From assembly GCA_020796225.1 (NCBI GenBank), contig CM036767.1, positions 28,553,253 to 28,617,252 of the forward strand: 64,000 bases of DNA. Direction: 5' to 3'. Below the pieces are notes generated by a model. The model saw only the letters and a program-made list of their open reading frames with translations. It was not told the origin of the DNA and did not search any database. Position numbers and translations under genes: made by a program. This document shows, in pieces, positions 34,736-46,102 of the stretch. Every line of letters starts with the position of its first letter. The first letter of the stretch is position 1. The DNA is from Arion vulgaris (lineage: Eukaryota > Mollusca > Gastropoda > Stylommatophora > Arionidae).

Positions 34736-35510
34736 TCTTGATATATCAACATTATACTTGTCCATTCTATATAAACAGTTGTAAAATTAGATTAAAAAAA
34801 CCCAGTGCACACAATCAAAAACAGAAATATCGGTAAAGACTGATACTGCAATACAATGTATACAACATAATAATGATGATGATGCATATTCTGTTCAACA
34901 TTTTTCACTCAAAGCTAATACAATTTGATATATAATGAACAACTAAGTATTATGAGTATTTCATCACAAAACGAGTATTCTATCATAAAATATTTCTGAG
35001 AAATTTAAGAAATATAAAATACATTAAAATTGTGCTATGGCTAATTGCCCCCACCAAATACTCCCTTGTGGAGGAGGCTCGGAGAGCTAAAGGCTAGGTA
35101 AGTAAACCCTGATAGAAAATTCCCAATGCCTTGTGGGTCAACATGGTTATGGAGAAGGATAGATGAGTAAACCTTGACCACAAATCCGGAGGGAGGGACA
35201 CTAAGGCAGTTTATAGTTATGTGTTTATTCCATTCCATCTTCTGGCATTCCCTGCTTGATTCCAAACGTATGGACTTTGTCTTTCATTTGTATGAAACAG
35301 TACGGTAGAGAGTGTTTGTGCAAAATTGGCAAGTCACATTCCATATATCAGCTGCCCAGGCTAAATTGACATTCTGTGAAGACGAAAAAGGCCATATAAA
35401 TACTGAACCTGTCGGTTCCAACAATGGTGGACACTTGGAAATGTAAATGGAATATGTAAACGTTATAAAATTAATGACCATACTCTGATTTCTTACACTC
35501 TGATTTCTCT
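34736..35510. other. Non-coding stretch
   Basis: AT-rich with a short (ATG)n run near 34872; nothing recognised. Confidence 0.5.
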
Positions 35511-35511
35511 C

Positions 35512-35650
35512 CGCTCCTTGTGGAGCATAAGGCCTCAACAGTTGTTCGCATATTTTCTCGGTCTCTTTACGGTTTTCTTTATGGCTTCCCAGGATAGTCC
35601 AGCCTCCTTCAGTTTCGCAAGAAGACTTCGTCTCCAGGTCTGTTTAGAAC
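35512..35650 (-). mobile_element. LINE C-terminal fragment
   Basis: - strand text TWRRSLLAKLKEAGLSWEAI and LLRPYAPQGAER, a LINE end from yet another family. Confidence 0.6.
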
Positions 35651-36485
35651 TTATTTTTCGTTTTCTTTGCAGGGTTCTACTCAAATGCTTATCATAACAT
35701 GTCCGTATGAGAATCTGCCGAAGACATTCTTTGACAAAGGTCTGATTCTAATCGTAGTTAACTTGGTGACTCTCCACATTTCATTCTACCACTATGAATC
35801 AACACAAAAGTCATGAAGATATCCGTTCAGACTTAAGAAAATGATCGCAGAAGAAAAATGTATTTTGTAAAACAGAAAGACAAAATGGATGAAAATCATA
35901 ATATGGAAGTAATAGTGAATGGATAATAATAGTAAAAGTAATGTTAATTCAATTAATAACCGATGAAAACTTAATCCCGAGGATATGTTTAATTTGTTTA
36001 AAATGTCCTACATAATTAGAGGGGAATTTGACACATCATATTCGCTGCAAGTTGGAGAAATGCTAGTGTTTGTATGAAATTCAAAATTTACAGGATATTC
36101 ACTAATAACATTTTTATGATTAGGGAAGAGTACCTTACATTCAATCAAGTGCCATGCCTGCCGGCGTAGGCGATCATGTCTCTCCACAACCCTCTCTCCA
36201 TGGTGCAGATAATCAGTTCTGACGTCGATTTTTGTCGAACCACGATGTCAGATCATCCAACATCTTCTCCATTTGTCGAACCACGATCTCTTCTTTCCTG
36301 AATTTTAACTTGTCACCAAATGTTCTAAATATCCTCTTCACATTATATGCCCTCAGAAACTTGATTGTCTTATTCTTTTTATAAAGTTTCTTTGTGTGCA
36401 TGCCTGATTAAAAACCTCATCATTTGTTTTCTTTGCTGTCCATATAGTTTTCAGTATTCTTCTGTAAAACCACATGAAAAGTGAA
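35651..36485. other. Non-coding stretch
   Basis: A short tail of the 4905-type LINE (- strand) at about 36140-36195 and a direct repeat of tgtcgaaccacgat at 36234 and 36275. Nothing else recognised. Confidence 0.45.
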
Positions 36486-36489
36486 ATCG

Positions 36490-36735
36490 TGGCATATCCT
36501 TTACAGGACGGAGCCATCAACCACAGAAAACGAGTCGTTTATTATCTAGACACCACTTATACGTTCAGTAGTTTGCAATTTCTTTCTGAACGGTGAGGTC
36601 TATTTTTTAATACCTTTTGTAAAATCCCACGGAAACGAATTCGCTTCCAAACTTACCCACTGTGGCGTTTGAACTAGGTACGCTTGGGTTTGTGATCGAG
36701 CTCACTACGACTTGAGCTACAGGTGCCCACATACA
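36490..36735 (-). mobile_element. S4 SINE
   Basis: On the - strand: tRNA-like head (A box TGTAGCTCAAGTCG, B box AGTTCAAACGCC), a body with acgttcag complement, and 3' end gtcctgtaaaggatatg. A second copy interrupts the minisatellite at 58895-59061. Confidence 0.7.
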
Positions 36736-36759
36736 TTACTTTTAAAAAAAAGTTAAATA

Positions 36760-36882
36760 ACCAACGCGAAATGCAAGAAAAAATGGAGAGAGTGGAGATA
36801 TCTGGAAAAGATGGCATTGGGTATGATGGCTTGGAACATCTTGGTTGCGGACCCATGCCTCCCTAGGAGTGAAGAAGAAGAA
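36760..36882 (+). mobile_element. H-SINE tail fragment (type 3-like)
   Basis: Text cttggttgcggacccatgcc and gaagaagaagaa parallels the 3' end of type 3. Confidence 0.5.
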
Positions 36883-37575
36883 TACGTAACCCTTAAACAA
36901 ACGCACAGATTTGCCGTTGTATTCAATAAAGCGATATTGATCCAACATTTCACTATTAAAAGTATAGTTTCATTGCTGTTTAGCCATGTTTTTAAATGAC
37001 ATATAATACTAATTAATAATTGTTTCACACCTTTCGTAGTTGATACATATTTAGGTATTATATCAACTTGGAATAATACATTCGTCTTGAGCTATCTCTG
37101 GTCATACGATTAATCCATTGTAGAACACACACTTGGAAGTCAGCTTGATGTCTGTCAAATTTCCTCAAAACTTAGTTTTCAGGTGGATTGGGTGTGGCCA
37201 CATTTTGCTTCTCAGCTCCCTCAGGAAAGGAAGGTCTTGCAAGACATTAGTTCCGTTTGTTGACACTAGCAGAGAACCTTTTGACGTATTCATAGTCTAT
37301 GCAAGTGTTTAGTGAGTCAGCAGTGTGTTCAGTACGGAGATGAGATATAATGACATCGTCTGTTCTACTGATTAGGCTCAGATTATTTACACAGTTTAAT
37401 GTGCAATGCTGTGTTCTTAACATATTGCATCACATGACGAATCGTAACATTGAGTGCTTGATTACAGTTACTCAAGAGTTTCATGTGTCCAGGATGAACT
37501 GCTTGGGTGTCTTAGTTGTCCAACTATGGGATTCGCACATGAGAAATGTGGATCATTGGTAATGTACAGTTATAC
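36883..37575. other. Non-coding stretch
   Basis: Nothing recognised. Confidence 0.5.
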
Positions 37576-37577
37576 TA

Positions 37578-37843
37578 CAGGGTGTTCAAGATAAATGTAG
37601 CCCGGTCAAGTGAACCAATCTGGCATATGTTTATGAAAATGAGATAGCTCAATTATGACGTAGTATATGTCAAGTGAGCAAGTCTTATTGTGGTGTGTAA
37701 TTATGATGCGGGAAGGGGCGATGAACAATGGTGACGAAGGACGAGCTACTCAGAACCGGGTTAATTAGTAAATAGACAGAACGCACTGCGTACCTAGCCA
37801 CTTTTAATTTGTCAATGGGGATGCTTTTATCTTGAACTCCATG
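37578..37843. mobile_element. 266-bp MITE with mariner-like ends
   Basis: CAGGGTGTTCAAGATAAA at the left and its imperfect reverse complement TTTATCTTGAACTCCATG at the right; TA flanks both ends (37576-37577, 37844-37845). Tc1/mariner insertion at TA fits. Not linked by sequence to the transposase at 27 kb, whose ends are unknown. Confidence 0.6.
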
Positions 37844-37899
37844 TACTATCACCTTTCGTCATGACACCATAAAATCATAGCGAGACCAAATAGTAACAT

Positions 37900-39205
37900 T
37901 ACGCATACTATTGAAGCATAGTATTGAATGGGAAAACCACATTCTGTATCGATTTGTTGATTGAGAGAACGCCTTCGGCAGTATTGACAGGGAGGGAAAC
38001 CCTCTGGAAATTGATGAGACACTATGGGATCCCGTAGAAAATAATTAACATAATAAAAGCAACATATATGACCATGAATGTAGAGTTCTCATCAGAGCCA
38101 ACTATAAACTTATGGGCCTGCGGACTCGGGTAGAAATTATGGGAAATAGACCACAACCGGGATTGTGACCTCGCATTCCAGTATTGTTGTATATAGACGA
38201 ATTCATCTTAAAATCAACACGAACTGTTAAATCAAAGTTTTATTGGTTATTGGTTACTAAACTGACGTCATTGCACTCCGGACAGACTCATAGGTGCTCA
38301 GTCTCCCCAACAGATATCGAAGAGTATGCATACTGATGGTTCCTGTGGCTCGCTGATTAAACACACCTCTTACTCTGCCTCTCAGGCATCCAGTTCGACT
38401 TGAACAACGGGTCAAAGTTATATTAATAAGTTTAACAATAAGGAATATCAATATTATGAATATTTTTCAGCAATAAATAAGAATAGACTCACATAATTGA
38501 GTAAAATTGCAAAAAGCTTGCAGTGTTATATCAAACATATATAAATTCCAGCATCCCGACTGAATCTAGGTCAGGAGTTTCCCCGTCAGTTGTCAGGCCT
38601 AGTTATTTAGAGTTGGCTGTGGTTCTCATGAGGGAAACCGACACATTTGAAATAGGAACAGGGATGTCCTTCTATCATCGTTGTTGTTCTACTACCTATA
38701 GACTTAGTTATGAACTTAACAGTAACTACCACCATAAATGGATTTCAATGGACTCTGACAAGGCAGCTAGACCATCTGGACTTCCATGATGATATAACAC
38801 CCGACCCCTGTCTCATGCACGTAACCAGTTGCATGATAAACTACATACACTTGATCAGAGGTCACAACTAGGGTTAAACATTCATAGGGTGAAGACAAAG
38901 ATGATGAGAATTCAACGACAACCCGATCTTCCTGGATGAAACCCCACTTCAAGAGGTAGAATCATACACATACTTGGACATCACTGTAGACAAAGAAAGA
39001 GGAACATATAAATATGTTAGAGTAAGAGCACAGAAGACAAGAGCTTTCATCGCACTAAAGTCTAAAGAAATCAAGCATAGAGCCAAAATTAGAATATTTA
39101 ATTCGGAAGAGCTGAAAGAGATAGGTGATAGGAAGAATTGACATGAGTTGGTTGATGGCATATAGCCCCAACCGGGGTTTGAAAGACGAGAGAGAGAGAG
39201 ATCAT
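37900..39205 (+). mobile_element. LINE-A, degraded second copy with nested insertion
   Basis: RT text HSIEWENHILYRFVD, SIDREGNPLEIDETLW-like and KSNIYDHECRVLI parallels 48.18-48.35 kb of the long copy; after an interruption (38240-38460) it resumes with NGFQWTLTRQLDHLDFHDDI, where FADD has become FHDD, then EVESYTYLDITVDKERGT, and the shared end atgagttggttgatggcata. The C-terminal domain is deleted near 39110. Dead copy. Confidence 0.8.
38240..38460 (-). mobile_element. LINE-D 3' end (PECYD subfamily 2) nested in LINE-A
   Basis: - strand text SRTGCLRGRVRGVFNQRATG and TISMHTLRYLLGRLSTYESV parallels SRTGCQRGRLRRVFNQQVTG at 61.98 kb. Confidence 0.7.
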
Positions 39206-39211
39206 AGCGAC

Positions 39212-39480
39212 TTCTTCTCTTCCACCATTTACTTCTTTATAGAAGTGTTGGGGGGCGTAGTGATCTTGTGTGTGCTTGTTTTAAGGCACTTTGTAAGCTG
39301 ATATTCATTTTCGTAAGGCTGTTTTTAATGCCGTCGCTCCATCTTTTGCGTGGTCTTCCTCTTGTGTTGTACTCATTATACTTTTTCTGTGTGCCTCTCT
39401 GTGGTAGTCAATACCAGGGCATTCTTGTCAGGTGTCCAAATCATTTAATCTGTTATTCTTGTATGAATTGCATGACATCA
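39212..39480 (-). mobile_element. LINE-C 3' end
   Basis: Starts ttctcttccaccatttactt and matches the 43790-44050 stretch closely, including tgtgcttgttttaaggcact and gccgtcgctccatcttttg. Confidence 0.85.
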
Positions 39481-40200
39481 TAGCGACTTCGTCTTTGAAA
39501 ATATCCTTCAATGTTATTACATGTACTTATTTTGTCCTGCTCGCTGGAATGTTTAGATGGAAACTCAGTTTATAAAAGCTTCCATTGAGTCTGCAAACCA
39601 AGAACTGTGTTATCATTCTTAGCGTCAATTTTATCAAGGAGCTAACGTTACAAAGAGCTACTGTGTTTATTATTATTCTTCTATTGCGTGGAATGTGACA
39701 CGTCCTCTCATTTGTTGTATACATATTATTTTCAGCGAATCAACTATATGAAATGGTTTATGCTTTGTCCATGCATAGACTTGTTTACTTGGATATATTT
39801 AAAATGAATTGAACAATACATTACTTGTGACACAGTCAAGCTTAGTATAGAAAGATTAAATCGCGTTTCACGAATAGCTCTAACTTGTTGGCCTCACAAC
39901 AAATGTATCATTACTGGAATACCTGATTAGAATCGACTGCTATGAACAGATTCAGACCGCCCCTATAGGTTCAGAGAACCGCGATAGTGTAGTGGTTATT
40001 GCGTTTGATTCTTGTACGTGTGGTCCTAGGATGAAATTTCACAGTGGGATTTTGATTTGTTACCTTCCTATAATGGTATTCACGTAGCATGTTCTTTGTA
40101 TAACTACTACATCCCCTTTCCCCCTCGTTCACGAACTCCTCTTCTTGTGCCAAACGCTAGATGATGTCAGATAAATGGAATACATTATACGGAACAAAAG
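39481..40200. other. Non-coding stretch with a weak tRNA-like motif
   Basis: TAGTGTAGTGG at 39985-39995 fits an A box, but no good B box follows; probably a decayed SINE head. Otherwise nothing. Confidence 0.35.
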
Positions 40201-40207
40201 GACGACA

Positions 40208-40436
40208 ACTGAAAACATTTATGGTGCTCTGTGTCGTAGAGGTTAGGTGCTCGTCTCTCGTGTCAAAGGTACCAGGTTCACACTCTCGTTGATCCATATG
40301 GCTATTTTTTCAGAGTTTCCTGATCTCATTGTAGGTGAGATCGAATTCCTAGTCCTATCGGAGATGGAAGATAAAATGTAGGTCCCGTGTTCAATTTGAG
40401 CACGTAAAAGAACCATTGGCAGTTCAAAATCTATAG
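40208..40436 (+). mobile_element. S2 SINE, 5' half
   Basis: tRNA-like head gtgtcgtagaggttaggtgc with B-box-like ggttcacactc, then the body to ggcagttcaaaat; the 3' half is absent. Confidence 0.78.
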
Positions 40437-41620
40437 TATATAATATACAATAATATAGTCGTATTCAAACGCACATACGTACTTGTCACAACCCTTGAGT
40501 GCAGATGTGATGGTTGACTTAGATTACATACTATTTCACCTCTTAGCAAACTCAAGCCAAATATTAGTGCGACATTTTAATAAAATAATATTTTAATGGG
40601 AGTATTAAAAAGTCCGCAGCTTTTTAAGACCTTAGGGTATGAAGTGCTTGTTATCCGAGTGTGCAGGAGGTATGAGCATCAATTCCTTTCCTCTCGCGTG
40701 GAACGTCGAGTGTAGAACTGAACCCACAACTCTCTTGTGTCCGATTCGATACGCCAACACTCTTTGCATTACTTACTATGTGTCCTATAATACGTCCTAC
40801 TATATAATTTGCATGATGTCCTTGTCAAAAGATATAATAACTTTCTTATTTTCAGTACATGGAGAAATATGTCATATATCTCAATGAGCAGAATTGAAAT
40901 ACCTGGGGTTTTAAAAATTCACATAGTGTATTGTACTAAGAAATACGCACAAATAGCAAGATTTAAATGGTTCTTGTAAATAATTCTTATAAATAATTTT
41001 GTTTAATTAAACATTTTTCTCACGTCAGGTTACTCACATGCAACCTGGTACCAACCAAACGGCACTTCATGTGTCTCGTCAGACTATAGTAGTTAAACAA
41101 AAGATGTCTTTTCCTCTACTTGTCAGATGAATTCGTCGGTCGAGTTGACCTCACACAATAACTGCATTTCGCTCAGATTATTTTGTATGTGGGTTGAGAA
41201 GATGGAGGGTGGGATCCTGGTATGTGATGGCAATACACAAAACAGTTGAAAGCATTTTAAATACTCGTGGAAAGGTAAACAAAGATAGCATATCTTACGG
41301 TGAGAGTTGCCACTGTTGTGTTGTTGTTTTTTCACTAGTTGTGTTGTTGTTTTTGTGGGGGTTTTTCTGTGTTGTTATTTTTGTGGGTTTGTTTTAAAAA
41401 ATAAAAATCTGGGTATATCTCTAAAACTTGAGTGGCAACACTGTTTACTGTACATTCCCGAAATGCAGAGATGTTCACCTCATTATCAAGAAGCACTACC
41501 GTCTAAGGCATTGTTTCACCTTATTGCACAGCGTTCTGTTAACATATCGTGTCTATCATCGCCATCGTGGTTATTTCAACTGAGGACCTATGCCTGTCTG
41601 CTGCGAGAGAATTTATGGGT
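40437..41620. other. Non-coding stretch
   Basis: A gttgttgtttttgtggg-type low-complexity run at about 41310-41395. Nothing else recognised. Confidence 0.5.
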
Positions 41621-41621
41621 C

Positions 41622-41816
41622 GCCATAGCGAAGTAGTCAAGCAATTTACCGTGCGTTCTAAAGGTTGCGGGTTCGAATCCATACCTCGCCGTTCGGTTCA
41701 CAAGTGCATGTTTTAACGGAAATCCTTAAGAATGTTGATGGAGTTACGGAGTTCGTGCTTTGTACTATACTCTTGACAGGTGGCGTTTCTTATCTGATGA
41801 GATGAATTTAACCTTA
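41622..41816 (+). mobile_element. S1 SINE
   Basis: Head gccatagcgaagtagtcaag with B box GGTTCGAATCC, then ggagttacggagttcgtgct (core) and a short 3' body. Confidence 0.78.
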
Positions 41817-41944
41817 TAGAAAAAACCATGTGCAAATAAGTAGATCTTTCGCTTTTAAACTCTTCTTTTTAAGGAGAGAATCGAATTTTCCTCCATATTG
41901 TGTCTTCGAGTTGGATAAAGAGTAACGGCTAAGTCCCATCCGGA

Positions 41945-42092
41945 TGTCTTCACCATCTTCAAAATTACATCGGGGATCCTCGCCGATGCTACGGAGTTGT
42001 GCACTGCTGCTGTGATCTTCCGGTTTAAGAAATAGATAGGGGCACACATAGTTACTCACCGAAGTGCAATGATGATGGTCCTATCAATCAAA
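41945..42092 (+). mobile_element. S2 SINE, 3' half
   Basis: Text ttcaccatcttcaaaattac through the core region (gctacggagttgtgcactg) to gtgcaatgatgatggtccta and the tcaatcaa tail. Confidence 0.78.
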
Positions 42093-43775
42093 TCAGTCAA
42101 ACCCCTCCGGAGCCCATGCTAGTAACATTTCACCCAACTCTGCATTGAATTAAGAAGCCTCATGTGATGTGAAATTATGCTATAAAATACTGTCTTGCTC
42201 AAATTTGTTATCAAGAGAAATATTTGCAATAAGCCGAAGGTGCAATCACCGATGCCTGATACAGTGAACAAGAATGCACACCTGTTCTCCCTCGGGAATC
42301 TCAAATAACACCTACACACCCCTCCCCTTCCCGCCCCATGCTTTATTCCTCACAATGTATTGCAGTTGTCTCTCTTAACCTCAAAATTTTCCAGTTGCCT
42401 CATAGACGTTCTAGCTGCCAGGAATATGTTTGCTAATTCTGTGTTCCATTTCCCCCAGTCATTTCTATTTCATAAGATCGACATTTCTTACCCTTTTCAC
42501 CAGTACCCTGGCCAACAGTTGTTTGTATACATTTTGTACATACTTCAAAACTGAACATTTGTGTGGTTCTCTGTTCATGTTATTTTACCTTCCATTCCAA
42601 CCCCTTTCCCAGGTGAAATGCAAATTTAGTTAATTAACTGAAATAAACATTCAAGTGCCAGCACAAAACACACTCTCTTGTGCAAGCATGCACACACACA
42701 TACCAGCAGATAGATTGATTGTAATCTCAGCATCTTGCCCCATGCAGTTAAATTTTATTTTAATTCCTAGTCCTTTGTTCATAACCCGCCCTTTGCTATC
42801 AGCTTAGCTTCGCACGCTCTCCCTCGTTCTCTCTCTAGGCAGGTTTGCCTAATTTATCCTACAAACTAATGATGGTTAACATTCTTTCTCCTCTTGCCCT
42901 CTGGGCACAACTACAACCCTACACACATATATATATATTCATGTATTTATTTCTAACAAAACGTCAATTCATGAACTCACATTGCATGATACATATTCTG
43001 CAGTTAGCCAGCATCAAACACAGTCTTTAATTCTTGTGTATGAAGTACACGGTGCATTGTTTTCAATTCTGGAAATACAATGTTAGGCAAGAGTTTGGGA
43101 GGGATTGGGTGTTAGGCCATGGACTGCTAATCCACTGAGGTCTCCTCTCTCGGGTTCAAAGCTCATCCTCTTTTATATTTTGTGAGTAGATGTATCACAG
43201 TAGCAATTAGCAGGATGTGCACATACGTGGAATGTGTTCAATTCCTATGTGGATGTAAATTATGACATTAATGAAGAAAGTAGAATATGCTGAAACAAAG
43301 TGCTACAGACAAATTCTTGAAACATGATGGACAAATAAGAGAGAAAATATAGAGATCCTATACAATATCTGAACATGAAGGAGCATTGGCTCATAAACAA
43401 TATCATGTCTCGAAAACTGAATATTTTCATTAGATTAAAATAGTAGTGGTTTAGAGAGAGAGAGAGAGAGTAGTAATGGATGGCTTGGTTCTTGAAAGTT
43501 GAGGCAGGATATGACCAAGACAACTTTTCCCAACAGAATATTTAGCATACATTGAACACAACAATAGAGAAGAAGGAAGAACTGGTGAGAAATCTGGTGT
43601 AGTTGATTTCCTAGTCTATCCAGATGAAATGGGATTCTGATTTTCTGTTTTGAAAAGTTTTTATAATCATCACCATAGCTACTGTGTAAGTGCTCTGTTC
43701 CACCAAGATAAAGCATTGAGTTTGAGTTGTGCATTAATTTCACAAAACCCAAAAAAAAAAGATTAATTGCAGTTA
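42093..43775. other. Non-coding stretch
   Basis: Contains a tRNA-like SINE head at about 43100-43170 (B box GGGTTCAAAGCTC), an (AT) run at 42927, and an (AG)n run at 43454-43470. No gene recognised. Confidence 0.45.
43100..43175 (+). mobile_element. tRNA-like SINE head fragment
   Basis: gtgttaggccatggactgct resembles a Ser-type A arm with a long variable arm, and B box GGGTTCAAAGCTC lies at 43153-43165. No matching body was identified; a tRNA pseudogene is the alternative. Confidence 0.4.
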
Positions 43776-43784
43776 TTTTTTATC

Positions 43785-44850
43785 TTCTTCTTCTTCTCTT
43801 CCACCATTTACTTCTTTATGGAAGTGTTGGGGGTGAAACGTAGTGATCTTGTGTGTGCTTTTTAAGGCACTTTGTAAGCTGATATTCATGTTCATAAGGC
43901 TGTTCTTGATGCCGTCGCTCCATCTTTTGTGTGGTCTTCTCTTGCTTTGTACTCATTATACTTTTTCTGTGTGGCTCTCTGTGGTAGGCGATACCAGGGC
44001 ATTCTTGTCAGGTGTCCAAATCATTTAATCTGTTATTCTTGTATGAATTGCATAACTGGTTTCACATCCAGTCTCCTTCTGATTTCTTCATTTCTAATTT
44101 TGTCTCTTATTGTCACACCTGCAGCTCTTCTAAGACACCTCATCTCTGTCGTTATGATTTTCCGCTCATTAGCTGCTGTTATTGGCCATGTTTGACACTG
44201 GTAACATAGTGTTGGCCAGAAAATTGTTCTTATGAGATTTGCTTTAGTTGTTAGCGGTATCTCTTTATGTGACAACAGTGGTGTTAACTGTCCCAGTACT
44301 TGGTTAGCTTTTGTGCAACGATTGCTGATTTCGCTATCGATACTTCCATCTGCTGTGAAAATTGCTCCTAAGTATTTGGCCTCAATTGTTTGTTTTATGT
44401 CTACGTTCTGGAGTTTTATTGTAAGGCTTTCTGGTTGTCTACTTATTGCCATTGTCTCTGTCTTTATTATATTTATTTTCATGTTGTACTCCTCACCCTT
44501 GATGTTAACTAAGCTCAAATGATTCTGGAGAGATTCTTCATTTTCTGCAATCAGTACTTGGTCATCTGCAAATAAAAGTTCTGAAATATTATTTCCTTTC
44601 TCTATTCCTGCTTCTCTACTTATGTTGTCCATGTATGTTATAAAAAGCAGTGCGGAGAGCACACATCCCTGTCTAACTCCTGAGTTTACTGTGAATGTTT
44701 TTGATGTTCCGCCTTTTGTTCTTATGTAACTTTTATTTGAAATGTATAAACTCTTGCAGACCTTGATGAGATGCTTGCTGATTCCATATTTTCTTAAACA
44801 ATCCCATAGTTTTTTTCTATCGACTCTTGTCAGTATTTATTTTTTATATA
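43785..44850 (-). mobile_element. LINE-C, RT and 3' end
   Basis: The - strand open frame 44033-44662 (209 residues) runs from SALLFITYMDNISREAGI through LLFADDQVLIAENEESLQNH, with the catalytic FADD at 44561-44572, to AKYLGAIFTADGSIDSEISN, ANERKIITTEMRCLRRAAGV and RNEEIRRRLDVKPVMQFIQE. Upstream, GGTSKTFTVNSGVRQGCVLS continues across a frame break near 44665, and downstream GRPHKRWSDGIKNSL and the 3' end reach 43785. The endonuclease and N-terminal RT are absent (5' truncation near 44850). Other pieces: 2616, 14190, 39212. Confidence 0.88.
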
Positions 44851-45840
44851 TTTTAATTATCCGTCTGTGGTTGTCAGCGTCCAGTGGAGCATAGGTATGT
44901 AATTGTTGCACACTACCTGCTTAAATTTTGGACAGAAGCCTTTGCGTTCCAGCAAGGTGCTTAGATTTTCTCAATTTTCTCTACTGTTCACTGTTATATT
45001 CACCTGCAAATTTCTGTTAAGGACATATATGTTTATATTAATGTTTAGTTTCATGAAGTTATGTGTTCTACTGTCATCACAGTCTGGTATAATCTCTAAC
45101 TATACTTGTTGTTTGACTTCCTAACAAGCCTATTTGTTGTGTGTACTTCTAGCTTTGTGAGGTTGTATTTGCTATTGACTCATTTGTTGGCTTGTATGCT
45201 ATTCTTGCCAAATTGAAAGCTATTTGTTATCAGCAGAGCTAACATAGGTAAACTGTGTATAAAAGAATGCCTGCATAGACGTGTTTGAGGTTAGGCGCCT
45301 CAAGAAGCAGATGAGTGGATATAGACACAGGTTGGGAAGAACTATGAATAGTGCATAGAAAATTAGTCACAAAGATGTGAGGAATGCAGTATTGTGTTCG
45401 CAACAAAGATGCTTAAGAGCTTGGAGCTTGGACGAGCCAAAGTAATTTTATTAATTTTTTTGTTTGTTGCAAAATCGGCCTGTTTGGAGTTTGTGTATAA
45501 ATGTATGTTCTTTGAGTGACATTTGGGGGTGGGAATCTTTAGGGTCTGCAGTAAGGTCGTTTTTTTTTATACTGTTTCTTAAATTCTGTTTTTAATAATA
45601 GTCTTAAATACACAAGTTTTAGAAGCAGAAATTTGAGACTTTAAGATTGAATCTTGTTTGATTAGGTGGGAGACTCCCACTACCTTACCTCTTTTTTAAT
45701 GATCAGTCAGAGGTGGTCCCTCTATTGCACTGCTCTTTGTATAGTGTTCTAGTGCTAATCTAATGATTCAGTTTTACATATCATTATAAGTCTCATATAA
45801 GCCAAATTGTAGAAATTTTACCAAATTGACATTCTTTACA
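44851..45840. other. Non-coding stretch
   Basis: AT-rich; nothing recognised. Confidence 0.5.
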
Positions 45841-45844
45841 CACA

Positions 45845-46075
45845 GAGTCTTTTTGAACAGAAGAGTTTCAGGATTGTGAGTCCCACTCACTGACCAGACT
45901 GAAAGAGATGGGTGTCAATATTGGTACAGCCAGACTAGAACGACATACCAAATATGCAAAGAGGTTGATTAATCAACATCGAACTGGCGTGTTGGGCTGC
46001 TGGATTTGTTGAGGCAGAGATTGGAGCACCTATGGACATGTCCGGAGTGCTATAATGATAGTCCTCTGATAACTA
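45845..46075 (+). mobile_element. LINE-D 3' end, PECYD subfamily 1
   Basis: Text tcactgaccagactgaaaga, then NIGTARLERHTKYAKR-like, LINQHRTGVLGCW-like and CPECYNDSPL-like readings across frames; ends in the gataact motif. No RNase H present. Confidence 0.72.
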
Positions 46076-46102
46076 GCAATTTTACTTTCCCATATAATAT
46101 AG

